Notes: a model not told the origin generated them from the sequence alone. Shown: positions 26,179 through 35,495, numbered from the stretch's first letter. The stretch: 64,000 nt of DNA from Cyclobacterium salsum (GCF_010119245.1 NZ_WNKG01000007.1:1-64000), one strand, 5' to 3'. Translations and numbers: made by a program.

Positions 26179-26781
26179 ATGCAGGAATTACTGGAAAACC
26201 TGGGCATTTCCCAATCGCTTTTTGACTACCTCGTGATGCCCTTGTTTATCTTTTTGGCCCGGGTAGTAGATGTTTCGATCAATACCCTACGGATCATGTT
26301 TGTCTTGAACGGAAAAAAAATCGTGGCTCCGGTTCTGGGTTTCTTTGAAGCACTCATATGGCTAATTGCAATTGGACAGATTTTTCAAAACATCAACAAT
26401 CCGCTTTCTTACATTGCTTATGCAGGAGGGTATGCCATGGGGACTTATATTGGCATGGTCATCGAAGAACGTCTTGCCCTGGGCCGGGTATTGGTACGAA
26501 TCATTACTCCCGAAGCCCTTCCCGAACTCGTAGAGTTCATGAAAGAAAAAGAATACCGCTTTACCTCAGTGGGAGCAGAAGGACGATTTGGCAAAGTCAT
26601 ACTCATGTTTACCGTCATCAAAAGGGAACGGCTGAAGGAATTTATCGGCAAACTCAGAGAGAGTAATGAGAAAGCTTTTTACACCATCGAGAGCGTTAAA
26701 AGGGTTTCAGAAGATGACCTTAACGTCATGGAAGACCGGCCCCGATTCACTACCCGTCTCCGAAATCTTATCCGAAAATAA
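26179..26781 (+). CDS. UPF0316/DUF2179 membrane protein
   Basis: A 200-residue member of UPF0316: three to four membrane helices in the first 95 residues (RVVDVSINTLRIMFVLNGKK is the family signature after TM1), then a DUF2179 domain (about 105-175) with RFTSVGAEGRFGKVILMFTVIKR. DUF2179 resembles a small ligand-binding fold and is also found at the end of YitT-type proteins. No experimental function is known to me. It is the last gene of the plus-strand run after the CynX gene but probably has its own promoter. It converges on mtgA. Confidence 0.88.
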   Translation: MQELLENLGISQSLFDYLVMPLFIFLARVVDVSINTLRIMFVLNGKKIVAPVLGFFEALIWLIAIGQIFQNINNPLSYIAYAGGYAMGTYIGMVIEERLALGRVLVRIITPEALPELVEFMKEKEYRFTSVGAEGRFGKVILMFTVIKRERLKEFIGKLRESNEKAFYTIESVKRVSEDDLNVMEDRPRFTTRLRNLIRK

Positions 26782-26873
26782 ACTTTCCTATTTTTCCGTT
26801 TTGTTCTCGATAAAAAAACGTCTAACTACAATCCCAAATCATTTGGAAGACCTTTCTCATTAAAGCGTTAGAC

Positions 26874-27557
26874 TTATTCCAGCGGAAGCGCTCCTAAATT
26901 CCGCATGTTTCGTAGAATCCAAGCTTGTCGTTGTCGGAGGTAGGAGGTAGGCTGATCGGGCCTCCAGCGCAAAGGGTTAGGCAACACCGCCGCTATTAAT
27001 GCTGCTTCCTGCCTGTTAAGGTCTGCTGCGGTCTTGCCAAAATAGAACCGTGAGGCTGCTTCCGCGCCATAGATTCCATCTCCCATTTCAATGACATTCA
27101 GGTACACTTCCATGATCCTTTCCTTAGACCAAAAAAACTCCATCAGAAACGTAAAATAGGCCTCCATCCCTTTTCGAAGCAGGTTTCTTCCAGGCCATAG
27201 AAAAACGTTTTTTGCGGTTTGATTACTAATGGTACTTCCGCCCCTAATCCTTTTCCCTTCCTTGTTCTCCTCCAGGGCACGTTCGATTGCATCCCAGTCA
27301 AAACCACCATGATCCAGAAATTTCTGGTCTTCGGCAGCGATAACAGCACGGTACAAATGGGGGGAAATGGCTTCTATGCGTACCCAATCCTTTTGGAAGC
27401 GGAAGTCCCTATCTTCATCCAGAACCTGCTCCACGGCTCGAATCCCCATCAAAGGAGTAAAAACGACCGGCAATATGCCCAGCACTATTACAGCCAGGAT
27501 GGACAATAAAAACAACCCAAGGAAAATCCTGGCCGCCCAAACAAAGGTTTTTCTCAC
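26874..27557 (-). CDS. mtgA: Monofunctional peptidoglycan glycosyltransferase
   Basis: A 227-residue GT51 enzyme that polymerises lipid II into glycan strands. It has an N-terminal membrane anchor (residues 8-36), the catalytic block EDQKFLDHGGFDW at 76-88 with E76 as the general base, RGGSTISNQTAKNVFL at 105-120 and the helix KERIMEVYLNVIEMG with the second glutamate. No transpeptidase domain follows, which separates MtgA from class A PBPs. Length is typical. It lies downstream of hflX on the same strand with a hairpin in between, so it is probably its own unit or the tail of an hflX transcript. Confidence 0.95.
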   Translation of the reverse strand: MRKTFVWAARIFLGLFLLSILAVIVLGILPVVFTPLMGIRAVEQVLDEDRDFRFQKDWVRIEAISPHLYRAVIAAEDQKFLDHGGFDWDAIERALEENKEGKRIRGGSTISNQTAKNVFLWPGRNLLRKGMEAYFTFLMEFFWSKERIMEVYLNVIEMGDGIYGAEAASRFYFGKTAADLNRQEAALIAAVLPNPLRWRPDQPTSYLRQRQAWILRNMRNLGALPLE

Positions 27558-27582
27558 AAATAAATAATTTCGATGAATAAAC

Positions 27583-27617
27583 CCACCACCCTATCCGCTT
27601 TGGTTAGGGGGTGGGCG
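27583..27617 (-). terminator. Probable terminator after hflX
   Basis: A GC-rich imperfect hairpin with one bulged A: CCCACC-CCCTA against TAGGG-GGTGGG. On the minus strand it is followed by TTTATTC, 100 bases after the hflX stop and ahead of the mtgA start. Confidence 0.45.
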
Positions 27618-27716
27618 TTGGTTAACTACAGGGGTTTGAGTATCATTTTACTAAAGATGCTGGAAAAATAATCAAATAGCCATTGTCTGAAAGAATAGCG
27701 ATTATGAATGAATTCA

Positions 27717-28982
27717 TCAATCTCCCACATCGTATTGGGACAGGTCCAACACTTCGTCCTCCAGGTAATGGGGGTATATTTTTTGATGAATTTTTTTTAC
27801 TTCCGCCGTCACCACTTTTCGAAATCCTTCTATGTTAGTGCCATTTCCGGCTGCCATAAAGACGGGCCTGATCGAAGATTTCTTCGCATAGCTCTCCTCT
27901 AGCTTCTCAAAGTCAATGAAATTAGCTTCTTCTACTTCGTGTGCGGACATCAGCATCAGTTCTTCCTCGGAAGGCATCTTGGGAGCCACATCGATTTTAT
28001 TAAACACCATGATTACGGGCTTGTCACCTGCACCCATTTCGTTTAACGTCTGATTCACCACGGTGATCTGATCTTCAAAATTAGGATGCGAAAGATCCAC
28101 TACGTGTATAAGTAAATCAGCCTCTTCAATCTCCGCCAGTGTGGATTTAAAGGACTCGATCAGGTGGGTTGGCAGCTTACGGATAAATCCCACGGTGTCG
28201 GAAATCAGAAAAGGGATGTTTTCAAGAACCACCTTCCTCACGGTAGAATCCACTGTAGCGAAAAGCTTATTCTCGGCCAGTATATTTGCTTTGGTGAGCA
28301 GGTTCATTAGCGTACTTTTCCCCACATTGGTATACCCGACCAGCGCAGCCCTCACAATTCCCTTTCGGCCTTTGCGCTGGGTATGCCCTTGTTTCTCAAT
28401 TTTCTTTAGCTTTTCTTTTAATAAATCTATTTTTTGCCGGATGTCTCGCTTATCTGTTTCGATTTCCTTTTCTCCGGCACCACCCCGTGTAGCCGTTCCT
28501 CCACGCTGTCTTTCCAGGTGAGTCCACATTCGGGTCAACCTGGGCAATAGGTACTGGTAACGTGCCAGTTCCACCTGCGTTTTTGCCTGCGCTGTCTGCG
28601 CCCTGCTTAGAAAAATATCAAGAATCAACATGGAGCGGTCATATACCTTAATCTTGAGTTCGTTCTCCAATATTTTTACTTGTGAAGGACTGAGGTCCTC
28701 ATCAAAAATAGCCATATCCACGGAAAAGTACTCGATATAGGTTTTAATCTCCTCCAATTTGCCGGATCCCACAAAGGTTCTTGCATCCGGTTTATCCATT
28801 CGCTGGGTAAACCGATGTACGGATTTTGCTCCCAGCGTCTCTGTCAGGAAGGACAACTCGTCCAGGTGCTCCTGCACCACTTGCTCTGTCTCCTGCTGAT
28901 GGATTAGCGCAATTAAAACTGCCGTTTCCTCTTTTGGGGCAGTGTCTACCAATTTGGCAATTTTTCTGCTGTATTTACTCAT
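27717..28982 (-). CDS. hflX: GTPase HflX
   Basis: A 421-residue HflX, a ribosome-associated GTPase that splits stalled 70S ribosomes under stress. The N-terminal HflX domain contains TFVGSGKLEEIK and the conserved run SRAQTAQAKTQVELARYQYLLPRL (about 126-149; only its ends are given as landmarks: SRAQT and LLPRL). A GGTATRGGAGEKEIETD linker leads to the G domain: G1 GYTNVGKST at 216-224, G3 DTVGFI near 262, G4 NKID near 337. The ATG is preceded by a near-consensus -7 box (AACCTTTG), implying a very short leader. Single gene; terminator-like hairpin follows. Confidence 0.95.
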   Translation of the reverse strand: MSKYSRKIAKLVDTAPKEETAVLIALIHQQETEQVVQEHLDELSFLTETLGAKSVHRFTQRMDKPDARTFVGSGKLEEIKTYIEYFSVDMAIFDEDLSPSQVKILENELKIKVYDRSMLILDIFLSRAQTAQAKTQVELARYQYLLPRLTRMWTHLERQRGGTATRGGAGEKEIETDKRDIRQKIDLLKEKLKKIEKQGHTQRKGRKGIVRAALVGYTNVGKSTLMNLLTKANILAENKLFATVDSTVRKVVLENIPFLISDTVGFIRKLPTHLIESFKSTLAEIEEADLLIHVVDLSHPNFEDQITVVNQTLNEMGAGDKPVIMVFNKIDVAPKMPSEEELMLMSAHEVEEANFIDFEKLEESYAKKSSIRPVFMAAGNGTNIEGFRKVVTAEVKKIHQKIYPHYLEDEVLDLSQYDVGD

Positions 28983-29203
28983 GCAAAGGTTTGTTCAAAC
29001 TTCCACTCGACGATTCGAAAAGGTTTAACGTAGTTTCGCAGCAATAGATTCATGATCGAAGGTATTTGTGCACAGCGGGCCGCTCTTCTAATTCATTTTC
29101 GGTCCTAATCCGGAAACCGCGGCAAAATTCATCCACAAGTACTGCATTTTCAATACATATTTACCAAATTGCACCGTTTTAGTCAATAACCAATAATAAA
29201 GGC

Positions 29204-29755
29204 ATGGAAATCAAAAAGACAGCAATCCAGGATGTTTTTGAAATCTACCCAAAAATTTTCGAAGATGCAAGGGGCTATTTCTTAGAAAGTTACCGGGAAG
29301 ACTTGTTTAAAAAGCACGGCATGAACACCCGCTGGATCCAAGACAATCAGTCCTACTCACAGGCTGGAATCGTGCGGGGACTGCACTTTCAGACCGGAAA
29401 GCATGCTCAGGCAAAATTAGTCCGGGTCATCAGCGGAAAAGTCCTGGATGTGTGCGTAGATCTTCGCAAAGGATCAGCCACTTTTGGTGAATACCATTCA
29501 GTGATTCTGGATGAAGCACTTCAGAACATGCTCTATGTCCCTACCGGATTTGCCCATGGTTTTGCCGTATTAGAAGATGCAATTTTTACCTATAAGTGCT
29601 CCGACGTTTATCACAAAGAAAGTGAGGGGGGAATTATTTGGAATGATAAGCAGTTAAGCATTGATTGGGGAGTGGATAATCCGCTCCTATCCGAAAAGGA
29701 CCAATCCTGGCCTGATCTGAAAAAATTCGAAGAATTAAGCAGAGGAGGACTTTAA
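29204..29755 (+). CDS. rfbC: dTDP-4-dehydrorhamnose 3,5-epimerase
   Basis: A 183-residue RmlC/RfbC cupin. It epimerises dTDP-4-keto-6-deoxyglucose at C3 and C5 in dTDP-L-rhamnose synthesis. Seen: IFEDARGYFLESY (substrate loop), RGLHFQ at 58-63 with the catalytic H61, VLDVCVDLRKGS, and YVPTGFAHGFAVLED with the later Tyr in FTYKCSDVYHKE. rfbA, rfbB and rfbD are not in the window, which is unusual as they are often clustered; they must lie elsewhere. Its stop overlaps the start of the PHP phosphatase gene (TAATG), so the two are coupled in an envelope-polysaccharide context. Confidence 0.93.
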   Translation: MEIKKTAIQDVFEIYPKIFEDARGYFLESYREDLFKKHGMNTRWIQDNQSYSQAGIVRGLHFQTGKHAQAKLVRVISGKVLDVCVDLRKGSATFGEYHSVILDEALQNMLYVPTGFAHGFAVLEDAIFTYKCSDVYHKESEGGIIWNDKQLSIDWGVDNPLLSEKDQSWPDLKKFEELSRGGL

Positions 29756-30510
29756 TGTCTATATTCGATTTATTCACCAAACAAAGAGCATCATCCGAAA
29801 ATCAGGCGCTGGATCTTAGTTGGCTACAGGCCGATATGCACAGTCACTTGATTCCAGGCATTGACGATGGCTCCCAATCAATGGAGGAGTCCGTCCTACT
29901 GGTAGAGCGGCTGGCTTCCTATGGATTAAAAAAACTCATCATTACCCCGCATATCATGAGTGAGTTTTTTAGAAACACACCTGAGACCATTGAAAGCGGA
30001 CTAAGGAAATTGAAGAGAGCTGTCAGCGAAGCCGGTATTCCCGTTGAGTTGGAAGCGGCAGCGGAATATTACCTGGACGAGATATTTTTTGAAAAAGTAG
30101 AAAAGAACGAACCGCTGCTCAGTTTTGGTGAAAACAAGATGGTACTCGTGGAGACCGGGTTTATGAGTAAGCCCCACATTCTCCTCGAAACCTTTTTTCA
30201 GATGGAACTGTCTGGTTACCAACCGGTATTTGCACATCCTGAGCGGTACATTTACCTGCACCAGGAAAGCAGTACGCTGGAAGGTTTGGCAGACCGGAAC
30301 ATCCCTTTTCAATTAAACCTGCTGTCCCTTACCGGGTATTATTCGAAGCCCGTTAAAAAATTTGCCGAGAAGTTAATTGACCGGGAGCTGGTAAAACTTG
30401 CCGGAACAGATTGCCACAACGAAAAATACCTGGATGCGTTGGAAAGGTTGCCCCAGGAAAAGTATTTTAACAAATTGAGAGATTTGGACCTTTGGAATAA
30501 GAATTTGTAA
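29755..30510 (+). CDS. CpsB/CapC-type PHP tyrosine phosphatase
   Basis: A 251-residue PHP-fold phosphoesterase of the CpsB/CapC (YwqE) family, metal-dependent phosphatases that dephosphorylate the tyrosine tail of a polysaccharide co-polymerase kinase. The metal-binding N-terminal motif is DMHSHLIPGIDDG (27-39), followed by ITPHIM near 62-68, HPER near 162 and GTDCHN near 218. The family usually stands next to a Wzc/CpsD-type BY kinase, but no kinase is in this window. Start and rfbC stop overlap by one base. The downstream epimerase gene (24-base gap) suggests a surface-glycan supply operon. Confidence 0.88.
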   Translation: MSIFDLFTKQRASSENQALDLSWLQADMHSHLIPGIDDGSQSMEESVLLVERLASYGLKKLIITPHIMSEFFRNTPETIESGLRKLKRAVSEAGIPVELEAAAEYYLDEIFFEKVEKNEPLLSFGENKMVLVETGFMSKPHILLETFFQMELSGYQPVFAHPERYIYLHQESSTLEGLADRNIPFQLNLLSLTGYYSKPVKKFAEKLIDRELVKLAGTDCHNEKYLDALERLPQEKYFNKLRDLDLWNKNL

Positions 30511-30533
30511 GCACCGCTCATGATGCTAAAGTT

Positions 30534-31526
30534 GTGAAAAAGATACTCATCACCGGCATTACCGGACTATTGGGAAGCTACCTCGCTAAAAGTCTTTCCG
30601 GCAAAGCGCTGATTTCCGGGACTAAAAGAGCTGGAAGCAATACAAGTCTGCTGGGCAGTATGGCAGACAATATTCAGTGGTATGAGGGAGAAATCACCGA
30701 TGTAGAAATGCTTACCGAAGCTTGTCGGGATCAGGATCTGGTCATCCATTCCGCAGGACTGGTTTCATTCGATGATTCTAAAAAAGAAGCCTTACTGAAA
30801 ACCAATGCCCAGGGTACAGCTTGTCTGGTGAATGCCATGCTTTCCCTAAACACTGGCAAATTGGTTTTTATCAGCTCGGTTGCGGCATTGGGTAGACAGG
30901 AGAATCAGCTATTCATTACCGAAGAGCAAAAATGGATCAATTCCGAATTGAATACCCCCTATGGCATCTCCAAGCACCTGGCAGAACTGGAGGTCTGGCG
31001 CGGGGCGCAGGAAGGTTTACAGGTGATGGTTTTCAATCCTTCCGTCTTGCTCGCAAAAATAACGGACGAACGCAGCAGCAGCCAGATCTATCGGTATGTG
31101 TTGGATGGCAACCGCTATTACCCTCAGGGGAATATCAACTATATTGACATACGGGATGCGGTTGCGATCATGGTTCAATTGATAGACAAGGGAGAATGGA
31201 ACCAACGGTATATCATTAGCAATGAAAGCCTTCCTTACAAGGATTTTTTCAACGAAATGGCCATGGTCTTCGGGAAAAAACCCCCAAGCATTGCCCTTAG
31301 CAATTGGATGGCAGGCTGGGTGATCCGCTGGTCCCGGTTACACAACTGGTTCTCAAAAAACAAGCTACCCATCAGCCGACAAACCGTTCGGGCTGCACAG
31401 ACCAGAGTAGGATATGACAGCAGCAAAATGAAAGAAGCAACCGGAACCTCCTTTACGCCATTGACGGACACATTTGAGTGGGCGATGGCAAATGAAAAGG
31501 AAAAAGGATCTGGTAAAAGAACCTAA
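30534..31526 (+). CDS. NAD-dependent epimerase/dehydratase (extended SDR)
   Basis: A 330-residue extended short-chain dehydrogenase. The Rossmann motif is ITGITGLLGSYL (6-17; GxxGxxG). The catalytic pair is seen as SSVAAL and the Tyr-x3-Lys YGISK near residue 142. The acceptor domain ends in FTPLTDTFEWA. It probably acts on a nucleotide sugar or a dehydrated intermediate, in line with the rfbC context, but the substrate is open. The start codon is GTG at 30534. It follows the phosphatase gene by 24 bases. The TPR gene begins 46 bases after its stop. Confidence 0.85.
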   Translation: MKKILITGITGLLGSYLAKSLSGKALISGTKRAGSNTSLLGSMADNIQWYEGEITDVEMLTEACRDQDLVIHSAGLVSFDDSKKEALLKTNAQGTACLVNAMLSLNTGKLVFISSVAALGRQENQLFITEEQKWINSELNTPYGISKHLAELEVWRGAQEGLQVMVFNPSVLLAKITDERSSSQIYRYVLDGNRYYPQGNINYIDIRDAVAIMVQLIDKGEWNQRYIISNESLPYKDFFNEMAMVFGKKPPSIALSNWMAGWVIRWSRLHNWFSKNKLPISRQTVRAAQTRVGYDSSKMKEATGTSFTPLTDTFEWAMANEKEKGSGKRT

Positions 31527-31571
31527 AATGAAAATATTTGGTATCTTAAACGTAAAATTCATATCAAACCT

Positions 31572-32984
31572 ATGACAGGAGATTTTGACAATCACTCGGA
31601 TCAGGAGAAAGAATTGGTACAGCGATTTGAAAATTCTCTCAAATCCAATAGAGGCCTATTTTTTGGTGAAGAAGAATTGGAAGATATCATCAGGTATTAC
31701 CATGATCATTTCAAATACAAAAAGGCTTATAAAACCAGTGAATGGGCGTTGCAGAAATTCCCTTTTTCGGTGGAAATAAAACTTTTGATGGCTCAATCCC
31801 TGCTTTTCATGGATGAGTTGGAGGAAAGCCTGGAACTGCTGGAAAACCTAAACAACCTCTCCCCAAACAATGAGGAAGTCATATTGACCATGGCCAATGC
31901 CTTGTCCTTATTGGATCAATACGAGGACGCTATCCAGCTGCTGAAAGGATTTTTGCCTTTAGCCGAAGACAAGGCTGAGGTATATTACCTGCTCGGAAAT
32001 TTCTACCGTAGCGACAAAAAAATGGAGGAGGCCATCAACTGTTTTAAAGAGGTGGTGAAATTAAAGATCAATCATGAAGATGCGCTCTTTCAACTGGCCA
32101 TGATGACCGAAGAAGAGGGCTCCTTCGATGAAATCCTCAATTTCTACCAGGAATTTATCGATCAAGATCCTTACAATGCCAACGCCTGGTACAATCTGGG
32201 GGTGGTCTACAATCGCCTGGGCAAATTCACAGAAGCCATCGATGCCTATGATTACGCCTTGCTCATTGACGATTCCTTTGCTTCGGCTTATTTTAACCTG
32301 GGAAATGCGCTGATGAACACCCTTCAGTACGACAAAGCCCTGGAAGCCTATCAAAACACCATCAACTGCGAAGGCAGCAATGCCGAAAACTGTTGTTACC
32401 TGGCCGCTTCCTATGAAAAGCTGGACCAGATCGATATGGCCTTCAAGTATTTCAAAAAATCTGCCAAATTGGATCCGGAATACGACGATGCCTGGTTTGG
32501 TCTCGGGATGTGCATGATGAAAAAGAAGAAATTCTTTGAAGCGATTCATTATTTTAAAAAAGCGTTGAATTTAACGTCAGAAAATGCCAATTACTGGGTA
32601 GGCCTTGCCGGTGCTGAATACGAATTGGGCAACCTTCAGGCCAGTTCAGAGGCCTATGAAGAAGCCATTAACCTGGAACCGGGTATTATTGAGACGTATA
32701 TAAACCTTTCTCTCATCTATTTCGACCAAAACCGCTTTGAGGAAGCAGAGGACGTCATCAAAGAAGGAATGGAGGAGTTACCGGAGGAAGCCGAACTCTA
32801 TTACAGACTGGTGGTCTACCTTATTAAAACAGGTAAATACAAAGAAGCCTTTTCAATTTTGGAAAATGCATTAACTTTGGACTTCGAAAAACACGAATTG
32901 CTTTACGAACTGATGCCCGAGTTGGAAAAACAGAAAGCAATATTTAAAATTATCAACCAGTACAGAGAGAATTTTAAAAGATAA
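31572..32984 (+). CDS. Tetratricopeptide repeat protein
   Basis: A 470-residue protein made almost wholly of TPR helices: about 10-11 repeats with the pattern W-x2-L-G-x2-Y near helix A and A-x2-x-F near helix B, for example NAWYNLGVVYNRLGKFTEAI and ASAYFNLGNALMNTLQYDKA. There is no signal peptide or membrane segment, so it is a cytosolic scaffold. Such proteins occur widely in Cytophagales with no assigned partner. It stands between the epimerase gene and comA on the same strand with short gaps (45 and 36 bases). Partner proteins are unknown. Confidence 0.85.
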   Translation: MTGDFDNHSDQEKELVQRFENSLKSNRGLFFGEEELEDIIRYYHDHFKYKKAYKTSEWALQKFPFSVEIKLLMAQSLLFMDELEESLELLENLNNLSPNNEEVILTMANALSLLDQYEDAIQLLKGFLPLAEDKAEVYYLLGNFYRSDKKMEEAINCFKEVVKLKINHEDALFQLAMMTEEEGSFDEILNFYQEFIDQDPYNANAWYNLGVVYNRLGKFTEAIDAYDYALLIDDSFASAYFNLGNALMNTLQYDKALEAYQNTINCEGSNAENCCYLAASYEKLDQIDMAFKYFKKSAKLDPEYDDAWFGLGMCMMKKKKFFEAIHYFKKALNLTSENANYWVGLAGAEYELGNLQASSEAYEEAINLEPGIIETYINLSLIYFDQNRFEEAEDVIKEGMEELPEEAELYYRLVVYLIKTGKYKEAFSILENALTLDFEKHELLYELMPELEKQKAIFKIINQYRENFKR

Positions 32985-33020
32985 AATTCCTTTTGTCTCA
33001 ATTTATCAAAATTTTATTGG

Positions 33021-33782
33021 ATGAATTACGATCTTAAGAGCATTCCTTCCCGGACTGACAAACCTAGAAATTCTGGATTTACCATGGCCATGGATAAGGG
33101 GCTTAGCCTTCGGGAAGTGGAAGATTTTATTGAAGTCAGTGGAGATTACGTAGATATTGTCAAACTAGGATGGGCGACTTCTTTTGTTACTAAAAATTTA
33201 CGGGAAAAGATAGACATTTATCGGGCGGCAGGTATTCCGGTTTATTTCGGAGGAACGCTTTTTGAAGCATTTGTCATCCGTGATCAATTTGACGATTATG
33301 TCCGACTTTTAGAGGAATACCAACTTGAGTTCGCAGAGGTGTCTGATGGATCCATCACCCTGGACCATAACAAAAAATGCAGGTACATCGAAACGATGGC
33401 TAAAAAGGTGACCGTTTTGTCCGAGGTAGGTTCAAAAGATGCTGCCAAAATCATCCCTCCGTACAAATGGATCGACCAGATGCAGAAAGAATTGAATGCC
33501 GGTGCCTGGAAAGTAATCGGAGAATCCAGGGAAGGGGGAACAGTCGGCCTTTTCAGGGATTCCGGAGAAGTACGTCAGGGGCTGGTAGAAGAAATCCTTA
33601 CCCAAATACCCGAAGAGAAAATCATCTGGGAAGCTCCTCAAAAAGAACAACAGGTATGGTTCATTAAGCTTCTGGGATCAAATGTAAATCTCGGAAACAT
33701 CGCTCCCAACGAAATCATTCCCCTGGAAACATTAAGGCTGGGGTTGAGAGGAGACACTTTTGACTTCTTTTTGAACCTCTGA
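33021..33782 (+). CDS. comA: Phosphosulfolactate synthase (ComA family)
   Basis: A 253-residue ComA-type enzyme, which adds sulfite to phosphoenolpyruvate to make (R)-2-phospho-3-sulfolactate, the first step of the coenzyme M type sulfonate route. The TIM-barrel signatures are VDIVKLGWATSFV, PVYFGGTLFEA, EVSDGSITL and VLSEVGSKDAA, and WEAPQKEQQVWFIKLLGSNVNLGNI near the end (its start and finish are WEAPQ and GNI). In Bacteroidota the product may feed sulfolactate, sulfopyruvate and cysteate, precursors of the sulfonolipids (capnine) of gliding Cytophagales; that link is inference. No comB/comC is adjacent. It precedes the DUF368 gene by 34 bases. Confidence 0.85.
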   Translation: MNYDLKSIPSRTDKPRNSGFTMAMDKGLSLREVEDFIEVSGDYVDIVKLGWATSFVTKNLREKIDIYRAAGIPVYFGGTLFEAFVIRDQFDDYVRLLEEYQLEFAEVSDGSITLDHNKKCRYIETMAKKVTVLSEVGSKDAAKIIPPYKWIDQMQKELNAGAWKVIGESREGGTVGLFRDSGEVRQGLVEEILTQIPEEKIIWEAPQKEQQVWFIKLLGSNVNLGNIAPNEIIPLETLRLGLRGDTFDFFLNL

Positions 33783-33816
33783 TTTTTATTGGTTCTACTA
33801 CTAAACAGGCCACACA

Positions 33817-34752
33817 ATGAAGCGGATCAGTGACTGGGTAATTTTGTTCCTTAAGGGAATGGGTATGGGAAGTGCGGATATTGTACCCGGTGTGTCGGGC
33901 GGATCCATCGCTTTGGTTACCAAGATTTATGAGGAATTATTGGAAAGCATTAATTCCTTTAATCTGCAGGCCCTCCATTTGCTAACACGCCTGAAAATAG
34001 CTGAATTTTGGAAACACGTTAATGGAGGGTTTCTATTGGTGCTGTTTCTGGGCATTATGACCAGTATTTTTGCCTTCTCGAGGATCATTACCTTTTTTAT
34101 TGATCATTTTCCCATTCCACTTTGGTCCTTTTTCTGCGGCTTGATCCTGATCAGTGCCATCGTAATCCTGAGGGAAATCAAACGGTGGAACCTCATAGCT
34201 ATTCTGATGTTTCCGCTGGGAGCAGTCCTGGCCTATTTTATCACCGAATTGCCCTTAATCACCTCACCGGACACGCTTTGGTTTACATTTATTTCGGGAG
34301 CCATCGCCATTTGTGCCATGATTTTACCGGGAATTTCCGGCAGCTTCCTGTTACTCATCTTGGGCAAATATGAGTACATCCTCACGGCAGTCAATGATAA
34401 AAACCTGCTGATCCTGGGGGTATTTGCACTGGGCTGTGTCAGTGGATTACTCCTCTTTAGCCGGGTAATTTCCTGGTTTCTGAAAAATTTTCATGCGCTT
34501 ACCTTATCCCTGCTTTCAGGATTTATGGTTGGCTCCATCAATAAAATTTGGCCCTGGAAAAAAGTGTTAAGCTACCGCATTTCCAGTTCTGGCATGCAAA
34601 AACCGTTACTAACGGAAAACATCCTTCCTCATGTCTACCTGCTAGAAACAGGGGAGGATCCCGGTTTCCTACTTGCCATTTTTGCGTTTTTATTTGGAGT
34701 ACTGCTCGTGGTAGGGCTTGAACGATTGGCACATAATTTTAGCAGAGAATGA
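33817..34752 (+). CDS. DUF368 membrane protein, polyprenyl-phosphate transporter family (PopT-like)
   Basis: A 311-residue DUF368 protein with 8-9 membrane helices. The family signatures are GMGMGSADIVPGVSGGSIAL (about 17-36, whose ends are GMGMG and SIAL) and ICAMILPGISGSFLLLILGKYE in the second half, an internal repeat of the P-G-x-S-G loop. DUF368 proteins have been shown to move undecaprenyl phosphate back across the membrane, recycling the lipid carrier for cell-wall and surface-glycan synthesis. That role fits the neighbouring rfbC/phosphatase/epimerase genes. The stop overlaps the aroE start by four bases (ATGA). Confidence 0.9.
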   Translation: MKRISDWVILFLKGMGMGSADIVPGVSGGSIALVTKIYEELLESINSFNLQALHLLTRLKIAEFWKHVNGGFLLVLFLGIMTSIFAFSRIITFFIDHFPIPLWSFFCGLILISAIVILREIKRWNLIAILMFPLGAVLAYFITELPLITSPDTLWFTFISGAIAICAMILPGISGSFLLLILGKYEYILTAVNDKNLLILGVFALGCVSGLLLFSRVISWFLKNFHALTLSLLSGFMVGSINKIWPWKKVLSYRISSSGMQKPLLTENILPHVYLLETGEDPGFLLAIFAFLFGVLLVVGLERLAHNFSRE

Positions 34753-35495
34753 AAAAATACGGACTCATCGGACTTCCACTGACACATTCCTTCTCCAAGA
34801 AATACTTTTCTGAAAAATTCCGAAAAGAAGGCTTGAAAGGGTGTCAATACGAGCTTTATGAGATACCCAATATCCAGGCCTTCCCTGCTTTGCTGGCTAA
34901 GGTACCAGACCTCATTGGTCTGAATGTAACCATACCCTATAAGCAACAAGTCATCGCTTACCTGGACCGGCTGGAGCCTGCCTGTCGGGCCATTGGAGCA
35001 GTTAATTGCATCAAAGTAAGCCCCGACGAATTGGTAGGATTCAACACCGACTATATTGGGTTTAGAACCTCTCTCGAAAACTGGCTGGGGAAAAAACGGC
35101 CTGCTGCCCTTGTCCTTGGCACCGGTGGTGCGTCCAATGCCGTAGCGCAAGCCCTTAATGACCTCAATATTGCTTTTTTAAAAGTTTCCAGAACTTCGCA
35201 TCCGGATTCCAAATCCATCATATCTTACAAGGAATTAGCTACGGGCCTCCTGGCAGATCATCCTCTGATCATCAATACCACGCCGCTGGGCACCTATCCC
35301 AATACCAGCGAAAGGCCGCCTATTCCCCTTGAACAGGTCGGTAAAAACCATTTAGTTTATGATCTGGTCTATAACCCAGAAGAAACCAGCCTGATGAAGG
35401 AAGCCACTGGCAGGGGTGCAAAAACTAAAAACGGCATGGAAATGCTCCATTTGCAGGCGGAAGCCGCCTGGGAAATCTGGAACGCGACAGAATGA
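34749..35495 (+). CDS. aroE: Shikimate dehydrogenase
   Basis: A 248-residue AroE, which reduces 3-dehydroshikimate to shikimate with NADPH in the aromatic amino-acid route. Seen: the substrate loop THSFSKKYF at 12-20, NVTIPYK at 59-65 with the catalytic K65, NTD at 99-101, and the NADP-binding motif GTGGASNAV at 124-132. The C-terminal HGMEM-like segment reads KNGMEMLHLQAEAAW. It overlaps the DUF368 gene by 4 bases, so translation is coupled. Length is on the short side but all motifs are present. It is the last gene of the run; a hairpin-like stretch follows in the 190-base spacer before phoH. Confidence 0.95.
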   Translation: MKKYGLIGLPLTHSFSKKYFSEKFRKEGLKGCQYELYEIPNIQAFPALLAKVPDLIGLNVTIPYKQQVIAYLDRLEPACRAIGAVNCIKVSPDELVGFNTDYIGFRTSLENWLGKKRPAALVLGTGGASNAVAQALNDLNIAFLKVSRTSHPDSKSIISYKELATGLLADHPLIINTTPLGTYPNTSERPPIPLEQVGKNHLVYDLVYNPEETSLMKEATGRGAKTKNGMEMLHLQAEAAWEIWNATE

